From Balanoglossus misakiensis (lineage: Eukaryota; Hemichordata), in the NCBI GenBank assembly GCA_040954595.2, contig CM082588.2, forward strand, positions 992,001 through 1,056,000: a DNA stretch of 64,000 nt, read 5' to 3'. Shown piece by piece: positions 39,501 through 50,200 of the stretch (position 1 is the first letter of the stretch; each line of letters opens with the position of its first letter). The translations under genes were made by a program, and so were the position numbers. The notes below the pieces were generated by a model that worked only from the letters and a program-made list of their open reading frames with translations, did no database searches and was not told where the DNA came from.

Positions 39501-40626
39501 GGATCAACTAGAAAGTGATAATTATCAGGTAAGTGATGTACAGCATTTGACCATCGCTGCTGTATGCTACATCAATGCATGATCACAGTCACATTTGGTG
39601 ATGGTAGCAGAAAGTCAAAGAAGGTAATTAAATGGTAGATATTTTTAAAATGTTGCTTATCTTGATAACCTTGGTTTGAAAAGTCATAGGGCAACCTGTG
39701 TTGGTAGGTGATAGGTCAGACTGTATATTTCATGTGTGGTATTATAAGATAGAATGGGCCTCGAAAATCAAAGTCAGCCATGTCTGTTTTATTCATGACA
39801 GGTGAGAGTGGAGGACTGCATACCAGCTCTTGAAGAGTACATCAAAGAAGGGAAACAGTTTGATTTTGTCATCAATGATCTCACAGCTATTCCTATAACA
39901 ACAGAACCTCGAGGTAAGCAACCTTTAACCTTTGAACTGTGGCCTACTTGTACAAGTGCCATCATTTGAAATTTTCTGAGAAGCAGGATTAAAATTGCAA
40001 TGAAATGATTTTTACCTTTGCCCATAAATAATGACATGGCCTTTTCTTACATCATCCTCACCTATTACAAATTTCAGGATCAGCATGGGATTTTCTAAGA
40101 TTGATTCTGGATTTATCCATGAAGGTTTTGAAACCAACTGGGAAGTATTACACTCAGGTATGTAGATGGTATACCACAACATGTCATTATATTGCTGTAT
40201 ATTTTGACTCCTATACATGTATGAAAAGTTTTAATCATATTGAGAATGTTTTTCATCATCCTTGCTCTAACATGACTTGACTATCTTTTTAAATGCTTGA
40301 TGTCTCTTTCAGGGCAATGGTGCAAATTCGACGGCAGCTTTAGCCATGTATGAGACGCAGCTTTCCCAATTATCATGTCCTGTGGATTTTCACAAGGAAA
40401 CTGTGTGTGTCCCATCCTACCATGAATTGTATCCTTTCTGCCTCGAGAGGGCGCTATTTTGAAATGGGCACATGTTAATTTCTATGAATATGATAAAAGA
40501 AAACCTTAGATGGAACAAAAAAATCAAATCACTTCATTTTTACTAGAATTGAAAATGTTGCATGTATTTTCCTGAACTTCTCTCATCAGATGGGTCTTCT
40601 ACGAAATCTGGAAGAAGCATACATAA
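36529..40626 (+). CDS. SMS: Spermine synthase
   Basis: Transfers an aminopropyl group from decarboxylated SAM to spermidine to make spermine (cytosol). Exons: 36529-36589, 37007-37133, 37514-37663, 37888-38063, 39194-39348, 39439-39528, 39802-39913, 40078-40157, 40313-40428, 40590-40626; 367 aa (human 366). The N-terminal AdoMetDC-like half has [12 protein letters not shown] and [15 protein letters not shown] junction segment, [21 protein letters not shown], follows. The aminopropyltransferase fold has [24 protein letters not shown], the nucleotide-binding [15 protein letters not shown], and the catalytic-region acids in VEDCIPAL and VINDLTA. The C-terminus [11 protein letters not shown] matches human ELWVFYTVWKK. 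Two introns, 39349-39438 and 40429-40589, are U12-type. Human SMS lies on the X chromosome, as does CFAP47. Confidence 0.95.
38064..39193 (+). other. SMS intron 4
   Basis: 1.13 kb intron, AT-rich, conventional GTAAGT...CAG. A short open stretch before the acceptor (to 39193) is continuous with the exon reading frame but lacks family similarity. Nothing else was found. Confidence 0.7.
39349..39438 (+). other. SMS: U12-type AT-AC intron in SMS
   Basis: The donor is GAG|ATATCCTTTG, an exact U12 AT-AC 5' site. The branch region TTCCTTAAT is at 39420-39428 and the intron ends in TGTAC at 39438, about 11 nt later. Only this AT-AC choice gives the conserved protein join [13 protein letters not shown] (human VTMVEIDQMVIDG). 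A conventional GT-AG pair here does not give that join. The intron is 90 nt. Confidence 0.9.
40429..40589 (+). other. SMS: U12-type GT-AG intron in SMS
   Basis: The donor GTATCCTTT matches the U12 consensus exactly. The branch-like TTCCTGAAC is at 40569-40577, one base from TTCCTTAAC and 12-13 nt before the acceptor CAG at 40589. Splicing replaces an in-frame extension ending at a nearby stop with the conserved [10 protein letters not shown]-terminus. Confidence 0.88.
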
Positions 40627-41587
40627 CCAGTTGGTCCAATGGAAAATTTTAACATTTTATGCTTTCTTTTTATACTTTCTTCAATGAACTTTAAGTGACA
40701 AAGTTTCTCTCTTTTTGACTAGAATCTATCTTGCACTTTCTGGCTCTATGAATCCATGAATGTCATCTAGAATTGTCTGTTTAAATTAGTGGTGTAAAAC
40801 ATTCAGGTTCTTGTAGAGGAGTTTGGGAATTTTAAATGTCTGTATGTGATTGAATAATAACACTGCTTTTCCCCCTTATTAATACAGTTGCCATGCCAAC
40901 AGAATTCTGCGACATATTCGCATTTTTCTTGTCGTACAAGAAACTTGAAATTTACTTGCATTGCAACTTCTAATTAAACCTTTTTTTAAAGTAGATTAAT
41001 CTAGTGGATGTCATGAAATTTATCATTTTTTTAAAATTTACTGCAGCATTGTTTTCTTAATACTGCAAAGTGGATTTTTTAAAACCTTTATTTGCATTAA
41101 TATTCATGTGGTGTGTATATTTTCTTGTGTTGCAGTTTTGTTAAATTATTCACAAATACATGTGTACACGAGATACAAATTGTTGGTGCTTATTTTCCAT
41201 TTCTTCAAATGTTTTTTAGATGACTGACACCCTCTAACAACCCACACATCATCATGATTCAAAAACATCAGAAATCCAGTATGACAAGATTGTGTCAGGT
41301 TTCTTTATTTCTACAAATCTCAAATTGCTAAATTTACAATGGACGGAATACAAATCAATTACATTGGACAATAAAATTAAATACTATGCGAAATAATAAA
41401 CATGAACTTTGTTGTATGACATTAAAGTAAAACCAAATGATGACAATCTCCAACACAGTGCAATATACGCATGTAAATTTCATACAGTATGCAAATTTTA
41501 GCACCTTGTAAATATTAGCACTGCAGTACAGTACAACAATGTCCAAAGGATTGCCATTTCTGCAAAACATAGCATACCACTAGTTCC
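40627..41587. other. Convergent 3' flanks of SMS and the DUSP gene
   Basis: 961 bp of AT-rich sequence with no coding signal. It must contain the 3'UTRs of SMS (plus) and the phosphatase (minus; TTTATT at 41305 is a possible reverse poly(A) signal). Confidence 0.5.
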
Positions 41588-42130
41588 TTACCAAACCAGA
41601 TTTTTCACTTGTTTTTCATACACATCTGGTATCCAACCAACTGCAGAATTCACCATACGTACTGTGTTCCTCCCATATAATCTATATTCATAGGTAATCA
41701 GCTGTTTCCAAAAACCCCAATTCGGACGAATAACAGAGCGCCTTGCTTTAATATATTCATACGCTTCTCGCAAAGTCAAGTTCTCGTGCTTCATTAAGTA
41801 CGCCATACACAATGAAGCTGAACGACTAACGCCTGCGACACAGTGAACCAGCGTTCTCCCACCTCGTAATTTCTCTTCTCGTATTTTATCTGCGACTCGT
41901 TCAAAATACGGTGACAATAATGACTGTGGTACGTCATTCACTGGTACTTGCATAGACGATATGTTTAAGCCTGTGGGTATTTTGGTGGGTGTTAGTGTAG
42001 CATTGACGATAAAGGTTATTCCTTTGATCCGCAAGTTAGTTGCACTGCTTGCTGCTGCTCCACTACTGAGGTATAGACTGTCTGTAATTGGTGACAGTGT
42101 ATGGAAGACAGAGTACGAAAACATGGCCAT
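41588..42130 (-). CDS. DUSP18/DUSP21-like dual-specificity phosphatase
   Basis: A single-exon coding sequence of 180 aa. It has the Cys-phosphatase signature HCVAGVSRSASLC (HCX5RS, catalytic Cys) near residue 96. The general-acid loop has MQVPVNDVPQS, with Asp in the expected place. The substrate-facing segment is RPNWGFWKQLITYE. The C-terminal YGRNTVRMVNSAVGWIPDVYEK closely follows human DUSP18 (FGKNTVHMVSSPVGMIPDIYEK), which separates it from other atypical DUSPs. The family removes phosphate from Ser/Thr and Tyr; human DUSP18 and DUSP21 also associate with mitochondria. The intronless CDS is like DUSP18 and DUSP21 in mammals. An upstream noncoding exon is likely. Which of DUSP14, 18 or 21 it is orthologous to cannot be decided here. 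Confidence 0.92.
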   Translation of the reverse strand: MAMFSYSVFHTLSPITDSLYLSSGAAASSATNLRIKGITFIVNATLTPTKIPTGLNISSMQVPVNDVPQSLLSPYFERVADKIREEKLRGGRTLVHCVAGVSRSASLCMAYLMKHENLTLREAYEYIKARRSVIRPNWGFWKQLITYEYRLYGRNTVRMVNSAVGWIPDVYEKQVKNLVW

Positions 42131-43579
42131 CTTGAATTTGCCACACTACTGCGTACCAGGCAGAGTCTGTAACACAATCAGATCACAGAGTGAATAGGGC
42201 TAATTATTGAGAGAGAGGGAAAAATAAAAAGACAAGCAGAAGCAACAATATAGACATTAGAATTTGTAATGTTACTTTAAGAAATGAAACTATGACATCC
42301 AAGGATTAGCTACCAACCTCTCAAATCAACATGTGTCTAATTGCTCAAAACACCTTACAAAATTGAAAATGGGGAAAGAAAGGGCAATGTACTAATAAGT
42401 TTCTGTATACGCCTTCCACTGTCACAATACAAAGGAAGACAATGATATTTATGTCATCATAAATGCCATAACCTCCATTAACAAACAGAAGTGTCTGTTA
42501 TCATGGCAACGGTATACAAAAGGTACGTGCTGCTTTCATGGACACAACCGACAACGAATTGTAAATGGCACACATTGACAGTGAATACACTAAATTAACT
42601 TACCAACACACAGAAAAAATGTTGATATCCACGAAGTTGTCAGGACAGACAGTCTTTTTTAGATAAGGAATTACCGGTACACCTCCATGGATATGAACAT
42701 GTATTGAATTTGAAACGTTACACTGTACCGGTATGAGACAGGGCGATGTGGTACACAGTCTGTCGGCAAACCTGGATGTCTTGCTGGAAACTATCACCTT
42801 GAAATGTGATTGTGATAATCAAAAGTTGTGATAAGAAATCTCCACTTCCGATCGCCTTCTTTCGGTAGACGAACGACCGGTATTTATGCGACTGTTTGCA
42901 TTTCGTCTAGGCTGTGTATATTTCAGGTCGCGCAGACTCGTTCTCGTAAAGTAGATATTTACATATGACGTAATGTTTCAGTCAGTTTCAAGTTCGACCT
43001 TTAACCTTTATTCATTTAAAAATATATTTTAAGGAAATCATGAGCAGTGATTGATGAATGCCCAATTTTATACAGATTTTATTCACTTTTTATATATGTG
43101 CCAATCTCGCTTCACATACTGGGGTCAAATAAATAAAAAAGGCAATTTAGGTAGTCTGTCCAATGAAATGCCACCATCTGTCAAGCATGCGTATTGTACG
43201 CAAATTAGGATGGAAGAAACAGTTTTGTGATTGGTACTTTGATATCAATTTCGACTTGTGCATATATCCATTTGATTGTGAAACACCATAGGGAATTTAT
43301 TTAACATTTGCCAGAATTCGAACATATCATTTCGTTCACTCCTTTTTGCAGAAGGAAATATTTATCAGTTGAATCAAATCGCTTCAGTCTTTAATGTTTA
43401 TTTGTAAATGAGATTCCATTGACCAATTAGACATCGCGTTGTATCTGGCCTTGGTATCACAGCTCACGTCTGTTCGTCTACTTCCACACATGAGTACTAC
43501 GGCGTGAACAACTCCAATGACCGGGTGAGTGTGACTATGACGACTGTGAGCTAGCGAAGTCTTGGTACGGTGTCGAACA
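42131..43579. promoter_or_regulatory. Divergent intergenic region, DUSP / NUS1
   Basis: 1.45 kb between the divergent start codons. The 42130-42200 stretch is probably DUSP 5'UTR. CpG-rich patches at 42845-42960 and 43430-43580 are the likely promoters for DUSP and NUS1. The middle is AT-rich and unremarkable. No coding exon was recognised. Confidence 0.45.
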
Positions 43580-45256
43580 ATGTCGTTTTATCATGGAATA
43601 TTGCTGCATATTGTGCACATTATCATCGCCATCAGGGCGAGTGTTCAATCATGGTTTGCCCGAATCAGAACACCTTTACAGTTTCGGAAGAAACGGACAC
43701 GGTCGAGATTGAAAGCTGACGCTAAATCACTGAAAAAACTTCCTATGCATGTTGGATTTGTGGTGCTGGAAGATGAGCTTTCGTACCAAGATATTGCCAA
43801 TGTGATTGTCTGGTGTATGGCAATGGGAATATCGTATATAAGCTTATACGATACAGAAGGTGAGTGAGCGAAACGAGTGACTGCGTAGCTACTGAAGACG
43901 TGTGCCCAGTCACGGCGTTATCAAGTTTTACGATCACTTGTTCGTATTAAAATCATTTATCATGGACAACCTTTGATCAGGTCACATTATAATATAATGG
44001 AGACTTCTAAATTGGACAATGGAAGAATACCAGTCAACAACTTGCTACAGGCAAATGTGTCAAGGACACACTGTTTTCATGCAGACACTGAGACAGACGT
44101 TGAACACATGCAAGCTACTTCCGCATTAGATTAGTACAATGTAATACGCCCCTTGACGTTGATGTCCATGATGCAACATTGCACCATCAAACCATGGACT
44201 CTCACAATCTTTGCCTCTGGTTTGGTATGCCTCAGTACATTATTAAGAATACATGGTGGTGTCTATTTCAATCATGAACTACATTTCATCTTCTACAGCA
44301 CTGATTTTACACTATCTCTTATTAGCTGAATGATAGCTTTGGTTGTTTGATTTGTAAGAAAACTGAATGTAATCATTTTATTGCAGGTGTTTTTAAAAGA
44401 AATAATGTATTATTGAACGATGAAATTTTGAAGAGTCAAGAAGAAATCCTTGGTGATGAATCAACAAAATATAGCTATCAAGTTTATAAAAGTGGAAAAG
44501 TGTTCAAAAACAAAGGTGAGCATCTTGAACTTTTATGGGTAATAAAGAGAAGACTAATGGTAGCATGATGTCATATTGTTGATATAAAGTTTGATGTAGG
44601 GATTGGTTGGGTCTTTTTACTTATTCAAATCCTGTTCGATCTTTGCACTAGGTTTTACAACCAGCAGAGTTCATATAAATTTGTTATCACTACAAGATGG
44701 TAGGCAGGACATTGCCAATGCTACTAAACAATTATGTTTGGAAGTTGCATCTAAAAGAAGGAATATTCAAGATCTTGAAATATCAACTTTAGCTTGTCAA
44801 CTTCAAGGTAGGTGTAATTAATCATTTACTTTCTGATCATATGTGACTTACTTGTGATTACATGTATCTCATCTTGGGTTCCCAAACCATTTACCACATT
44901 ACATCTAAAAATAATTTCTTTTTCTTTTTCTACAGGAAGTAATTTTCCAGACCCAGATGTTGTATTCAAATTTGGTGAAGTAGAGAGTATACTAGGCTTT
45001 CTTCCATTTCAAATAAGATTATCAGAAATATTGTAAGTATTGACTTCCACAAAGTCTTTTTGAAAGATATTAAACAGCTCAGCTCTGCATATATTCTCTC
45101 AAAATTGGTTTGATATCTACCCATTCCTGTTTGCTAACAAAGTGTAATGTTTGTTCTATTTGCAGGTCTATATCCACTCATCGGAAGATTGATTATGATG
45201 CCTTTATGTCCAAAATGATTGCTTATGCAGGAACAGAACAGCGATGTGGTAAATAA
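43580..45256 (+). CDS. NUS1: NUS1 (Nogo-B receptor), cis-prenyltransferase regulatory subunit
   Basis: ER membrane partner of DHDDS; together they make dehydrodolichyl diphosphate for protein N-glycosylation. Exons: 43580-43859, 44387-44515, 44652-44807, 44936-45032, 45166-45256; 250 aa (human 293). The N-terminus has one hydrophobic segment (residues about 5-22, [16 protein letters not shown]) followed by a basic patch ([10 protein letters not shown]). [30 protein letters not shown] and [10 protein letters not shown] are typical of NUS1. The C-terminal [27 protein letters not shown] leads to the end [10 protein letters not shown]. The RCG tripeptide is the family's RxG motif (human RLG), needed for activity of the complex. 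The N-terminus is shorter than in human. The start is the ATG that begins MSFYHG. AATAAA near 45915 is a candidate poly(A) signal. Confidence 0.94.
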
Positions 45257-47275
45257 CGTTACCAAAGCAACAACAAAACTTCTTGATCAATTTACTGTCA
45301 TGAAGAGATCCTATGGTGGACAAGGAATATAGCTGTTGGTCAGAGTAGACTGTTTTAAAAGTTATATACATGTACAGTCTTGTGCCATCCAAGCCCAACA
45401 TTTCAACTGACTTAACTAGAATGAACATAACTTCTGTCTTACTGGCAAAATCCACTCTTTCAAAATATACACTCTGGAGGGAACCGTGGGCCAAAGGGTT
45501 AAGTGGTCTTCTTTCACGCTAAGTTGTATGATGTACTATAACTCATGGCATGTCTAATGTGTAGGCCTAGAATAATGTCAACTCCTATCAAGTTTGTTAA
45601 ATTTAGCGTTGGTATATTAGCTTACTTGCCACATAGCCATGGACCCCCCAGTACACTGAACCGAGTACTTACCAAAATGTCAATTTGAAGTTGCTGTTAA
45701 TATTGGCATGAATATTAAATGATGGGGAAAACAACTCCAAGTGTTCTCTTTCTTTGGAAGAGTTTAGTGTTAGAATCTCATCTCGGCCTTCATTGTTGAA
45801 TCAGTCTTTTTTTTTTTGCTGTAGACAGCCTTGTTGGGATAATATGATTTATTATTTATTTCACTGGAATAATTTCCCCTGATATGAGAGTTTTATTATG
45901 ATTTTACAATGAGTAATAAAAATAAACTACATGTAACAGTATATTAACAACAGAAAATCTGCTTTGTTCCTCTTATGCTAGAGTTTTATTTTCACTGATG
46001 TTAAATTGACAGCGCACAAAATGGCAATAAATAATGATTACAGTGTCTGTCAATGTTTCAGACCATATACGTACACAGCTAAATTTTGTAATAATGTTAT
46101 ATGGCATAAATGGTACGTACACCCACCCCTGTGTTGGGATGTACACGCAAGATGTGGGCATAAATCATGCAGTGTAAACGCAGCACAACCCAGTTGGATA
46201 GGGTCTGACAAATCAGAAATAAAGTCTGTATGATAATAGTATTCTGCCATAACAGAATAGAAAACTGGCATTAAAAACCACCTGGTTTATATTAACCCGA
46301 ACTTTTCCCAGAATTCAAATCTTGTGCAGTGCCCTCTAGTGGCAAACTTTAGAATACTTTTGTTATAGATGAAGGGTTAAAAATGATTGGGTGGTCAGTT
46401 TATTGAAGTCTGATGTAGAAACACCTAGAAAAACATCATTCAGTCTGAGTTTGTGATAAACATTTACCCTTTACAAGGATTCTGCTTTGCCAAGACGCAA
46501 GCAAAAATTTGAAAGTGTGCCACCCCATAATGGTCATTCAAAGACTTGACACGCCCTTAAACAATATATGGGCATATATAAATTACAGGAGGTTATACAC
46601 CTTATTTTTAAATTCATAGACAAATACATAGTATACAAAACTTTACAACAAAATGGGTGATTTAGAATTTTAATTGGTTTAATATTCCACAATCATCAGG
46701 TCCAGCCTAGGATGTATATATATTTAACAACTCATTGCCTGAAGGAAGATCTTTGCGGCGGTCAAGTGACACGGCTTTGTCCGAAGCAATTTTTCATATA
46801 CTCTTGGAGCTGAATGCTATTCTAGATGCAGTAAAGGTAATGTACATTTTATTTTATTTACTAGTATATCTAATTACTTTCATAACTTCTATCTAGGATC
46901 ATAAATATACTTTTCAAAATTAATAATATAATCTAGGGAAACTGATTCTCAGGAAATAGGTTAGATTATTTAAGAAAGTCTATGGTAGATATGGAGGTGT
47001 TTTCATATTGATATCTGTCACTCAAATGATTAGGGCAACCTTGTCACCCAAAATGTCTCGAGACGATATCAAATTTAATACCCATCACAGAGATAGAAAT
47101 CACAATTCTTTATACCCATATGGCATGCTGTCCTTGATTTGAATGCACCATACTTTACTCAAGTACTTAATAAGTCTTGTGTCAATAATGCGTTGCCAAC
47201 CAGCTCGAAAATGCAGCATCAGATATTCAGCCATCTAGCTCTTCTGTTCAGGAAACATGAACTCACTGCTTTCCT
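45257..47275. other. Convergent region after NUS1 and after the adhesion GPCR
   Basis: 2 kb between converging stop codons. It contains the NUS1 3'UTR (to about 45920), AT-rich sequence, and one coding-like exon on the plus strand at 46711-46836, listed separately. Nothing else is recognised. Confidence 0.5.
46711..46836 (+). CDS. Unassigned coding-like exon (126 nt)
   Basis: An open 42-codon block bounded by AG (46709-46710) and a donor GTAATG (46837). It reads DVYIFNNSLPEGRSLRRSSD, then TALSEAIFHILLELNAILDA, then VK. Composition is protein-like, with an RRSS phospho-type motif and a strongly amphipathic helix, unlike the AT-rich flanks. The acceptor has a weak pyrimidine tract. No partner exon was found nearby, so it is either an exon of an overlapping gene or a relic. 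Confidence 0.35.
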
Positions 47276-50200
47276 TCAATATTGTCCGGGCAATTCAGAG
47301 TGGTCACGGAATTGTCGTCCAGGTGATCTTTGATGCTGGAGAAACTGGTCAACACCTAGTGGGAAAAAGTGATAGAGTCTAGAGAAAATTTCCACCTTGA
47401 GTCCAACCACACATGTAGATCAGTGGGATTAAACCATAGTACAATGATGAGAGGGGAAAGTTCAATATACTCACTGGATCATCAATGATAATGCTAGGTG
47501 GAGTAGCAATGACATAATCTTCCACATCTTGTACTGAGCATGCATTGGAGCTTGTGGTAACTTGACGACTCGTCAAAATGCCCTATCAAACCAGAAATTA
47601 AGTGAAAAGGGTGTAGTCAGCGCATGGTATTAAAAGACAACTTTAACCAGAATAGCTTTTAACTTTTTGCCAATCTTCACTCAGATACTCTCTGTTGTTC
47701 TTTGTGTTTCAAATTCAAGGATCACTGCTTCATCAAAAGAATTATGAAATGCTTACCCCTGTACTTGAAATTAGCTCCATTTTCGTAATTTCGCGGATAT
47801 GTTTCTTCCTTTGTATCGCATTTCGCATCTGTTGACAAAACCCTCGGCATTACAGTTACAAGCCAATACAGATTTCTTGTAGGTAAACTGTGTGTAATTA
47901 TACTCATACTTGATTTTAACACTGGTTTTCTTGAGCACTATTTCTGGTGTGTCCAACAGCAATGAATGATTATAACAGATATAGAAACTAAAATTTGTTC
48001 AGAGATATCTTACCTCAGTATTCAGTAAAATGTGAAAAGTAAACACAAACAACCCCTGCAAAAAGACAACAGGAAAAACGATTAGATATCATATGATATT
48101 CAGGGTTAGGAAAAGCTAACAGCAATGCAAGTGCAAAAGTGAAATTTAAAACTTACCTGTAAAGAGTTTAATATTGTGAAGAGGTAAAGAAAGACAACTG
48201 TGTCATTGTTGATGGCAAAGAAACCAACCACCCATGTGAGTCCCAGCAACGGGAGAAGCATCAATGTGCTGCGAATAGAGGCTCGGCTGTACCAACAGAA
48301 AAAAAATAAACCTAAGCTAAATTTCAAATTCCCATTAATATTTGACCATTGAACAACATTACCATCATAGGTTCAATCATTAGGATATTACATCAGATTG
48401 ACTTCTTGGAGAGAAAGTCTGTTCAAATACTCTGCAGTACCTGGCATTATCTTTGCTGTATCCTGCACCATCTCTGGCCTCAGACGCTGAGTAAACAACT
48501 TTGACAACACAAATTAAGATAAATGTGTTGATCTAAAAGAATGAATGATAGCAGATGAAATCAGAAGTTAGTTTGGAAACTATTGGTTTTGGTCTTCTCC
48601 AGCCCACAATGGGAAACAATGACATGGAAATATTTCGCTGACTTTGAATTAGAATATTCCAAGTGCATAGTGTATATCATGTGCTGCCTGTGAATCTGTA
48701 TAGAGCCAGTACATTTCTATGGCTGAAGCATTACTCATCAGAGCCATCAATTATGTTGTGTGTAATATGTTAGTACCATTGGACTTACCAGAATAATGGC
48801 GAGAACTGGTGCAGCAAAAAACCAAATCAAACCACTCTGACTTGATAACCAACAACTGTAACAAAATCAGTTAGAAAAACCGTGAATGATAAATTTTACA
48901 AATAATGAAAGAAAGTTTAAAAATCAGGTATGTCCCTCCTTTGAAAATGCTGTTCAAAACCCTTTTTCTTTTTTAAAGGCATGTGACTCAGCCTGTTTTT
49001 ATCGAATGATTTCTGTGAACATAATGAGCTATATTGGTGAAAACACTGACCTTTGACCCTCTCCATACTCGTTCCAACCAATAGCAATTGTGATACTAAC
49101 CATAATAGCCGGTAATCCTGTCAATTGATTAATAAAAATGTTCATAATACAACAAAACTTAATTAAGAAAGAATTCAGTCTGTTTCATAGGAAGGAAATT
49201 GACTTAGACAAAATATCCAGGTGTCAAGTCTGGAAACTAGCGTTTCCTTGACGATTCAATACTTGTATAGTTACCCCAGCTTGTAAGATAGTAATAATTC
49301 ATCCAACTTGTCTCACTTCCATAAACACGGACAACTTGCCGGTAGAGCTGTACCCCTTCTATCAACATCCATAGGAACATTGCAGTTGATGAGTAGTGGA
49401 CAAGAATGGCTGATATCTTGCAGAAGATCTACAACAAACAAAAAATCGCTGAGATACAAAGCATATGGTTATTCAGAGACCCCCCCCAATAGATAGACAG
49501 ACAGAGACATAATTAATATATACAAACAGTGGGAGCTAGAAGCCAGAAATAAATAGAAGTGTGGATTCAACACACTTACCCTGTCACTGACAATCGCACT
49601 GCTAATTAGTATTGTCAGTTGCAGCAAGAACATTGCCACCAGCAGGTGTTTATGTATTGTCATGCGTTCAGAAACCAAGGTGGACCTAAAAGAAAACACC
49701 AGGTGCAAATGATTAGCAATTTATTCACCCTGTATTTTCACCAGAAAATGTCTTTAAGTAAGTTGTTAAGCATGGAAAATCAAAATTCCGTTGAATAATC
49801 AGTGATGTCCTGAAGTAATTATATATACATGCATGTAAAAGTTTTCTCAGGTGGTAACAGTAATAGAGGAATATAGGATTACCGTAAGCATATATAGAGG
49901 GCGAAAGCTGTCATCAAAGCCATCAGTGAAATAGCGCCACCAACCAGACTGATGTAGGAGAGGATTTGGCCATGGAAAGGGTCGAGCTGGAAACACATAT
50001 AGAAATGTTAGGGGCATTTTTGCATTAACATCTACGAAAGGATTTGAAAATTTAAACATCTCCAGATAATCTAGCTTGGGTTAGAACATCAATACAATTT
50101 TACAAATCTCACCTTAAACGGTACGATCTGTAAGAGCACTGCAAAATTTGTAGTGTGATCACAGTGGCACGTGACTTGAGTTTCACTTTTGCTTTCTATC

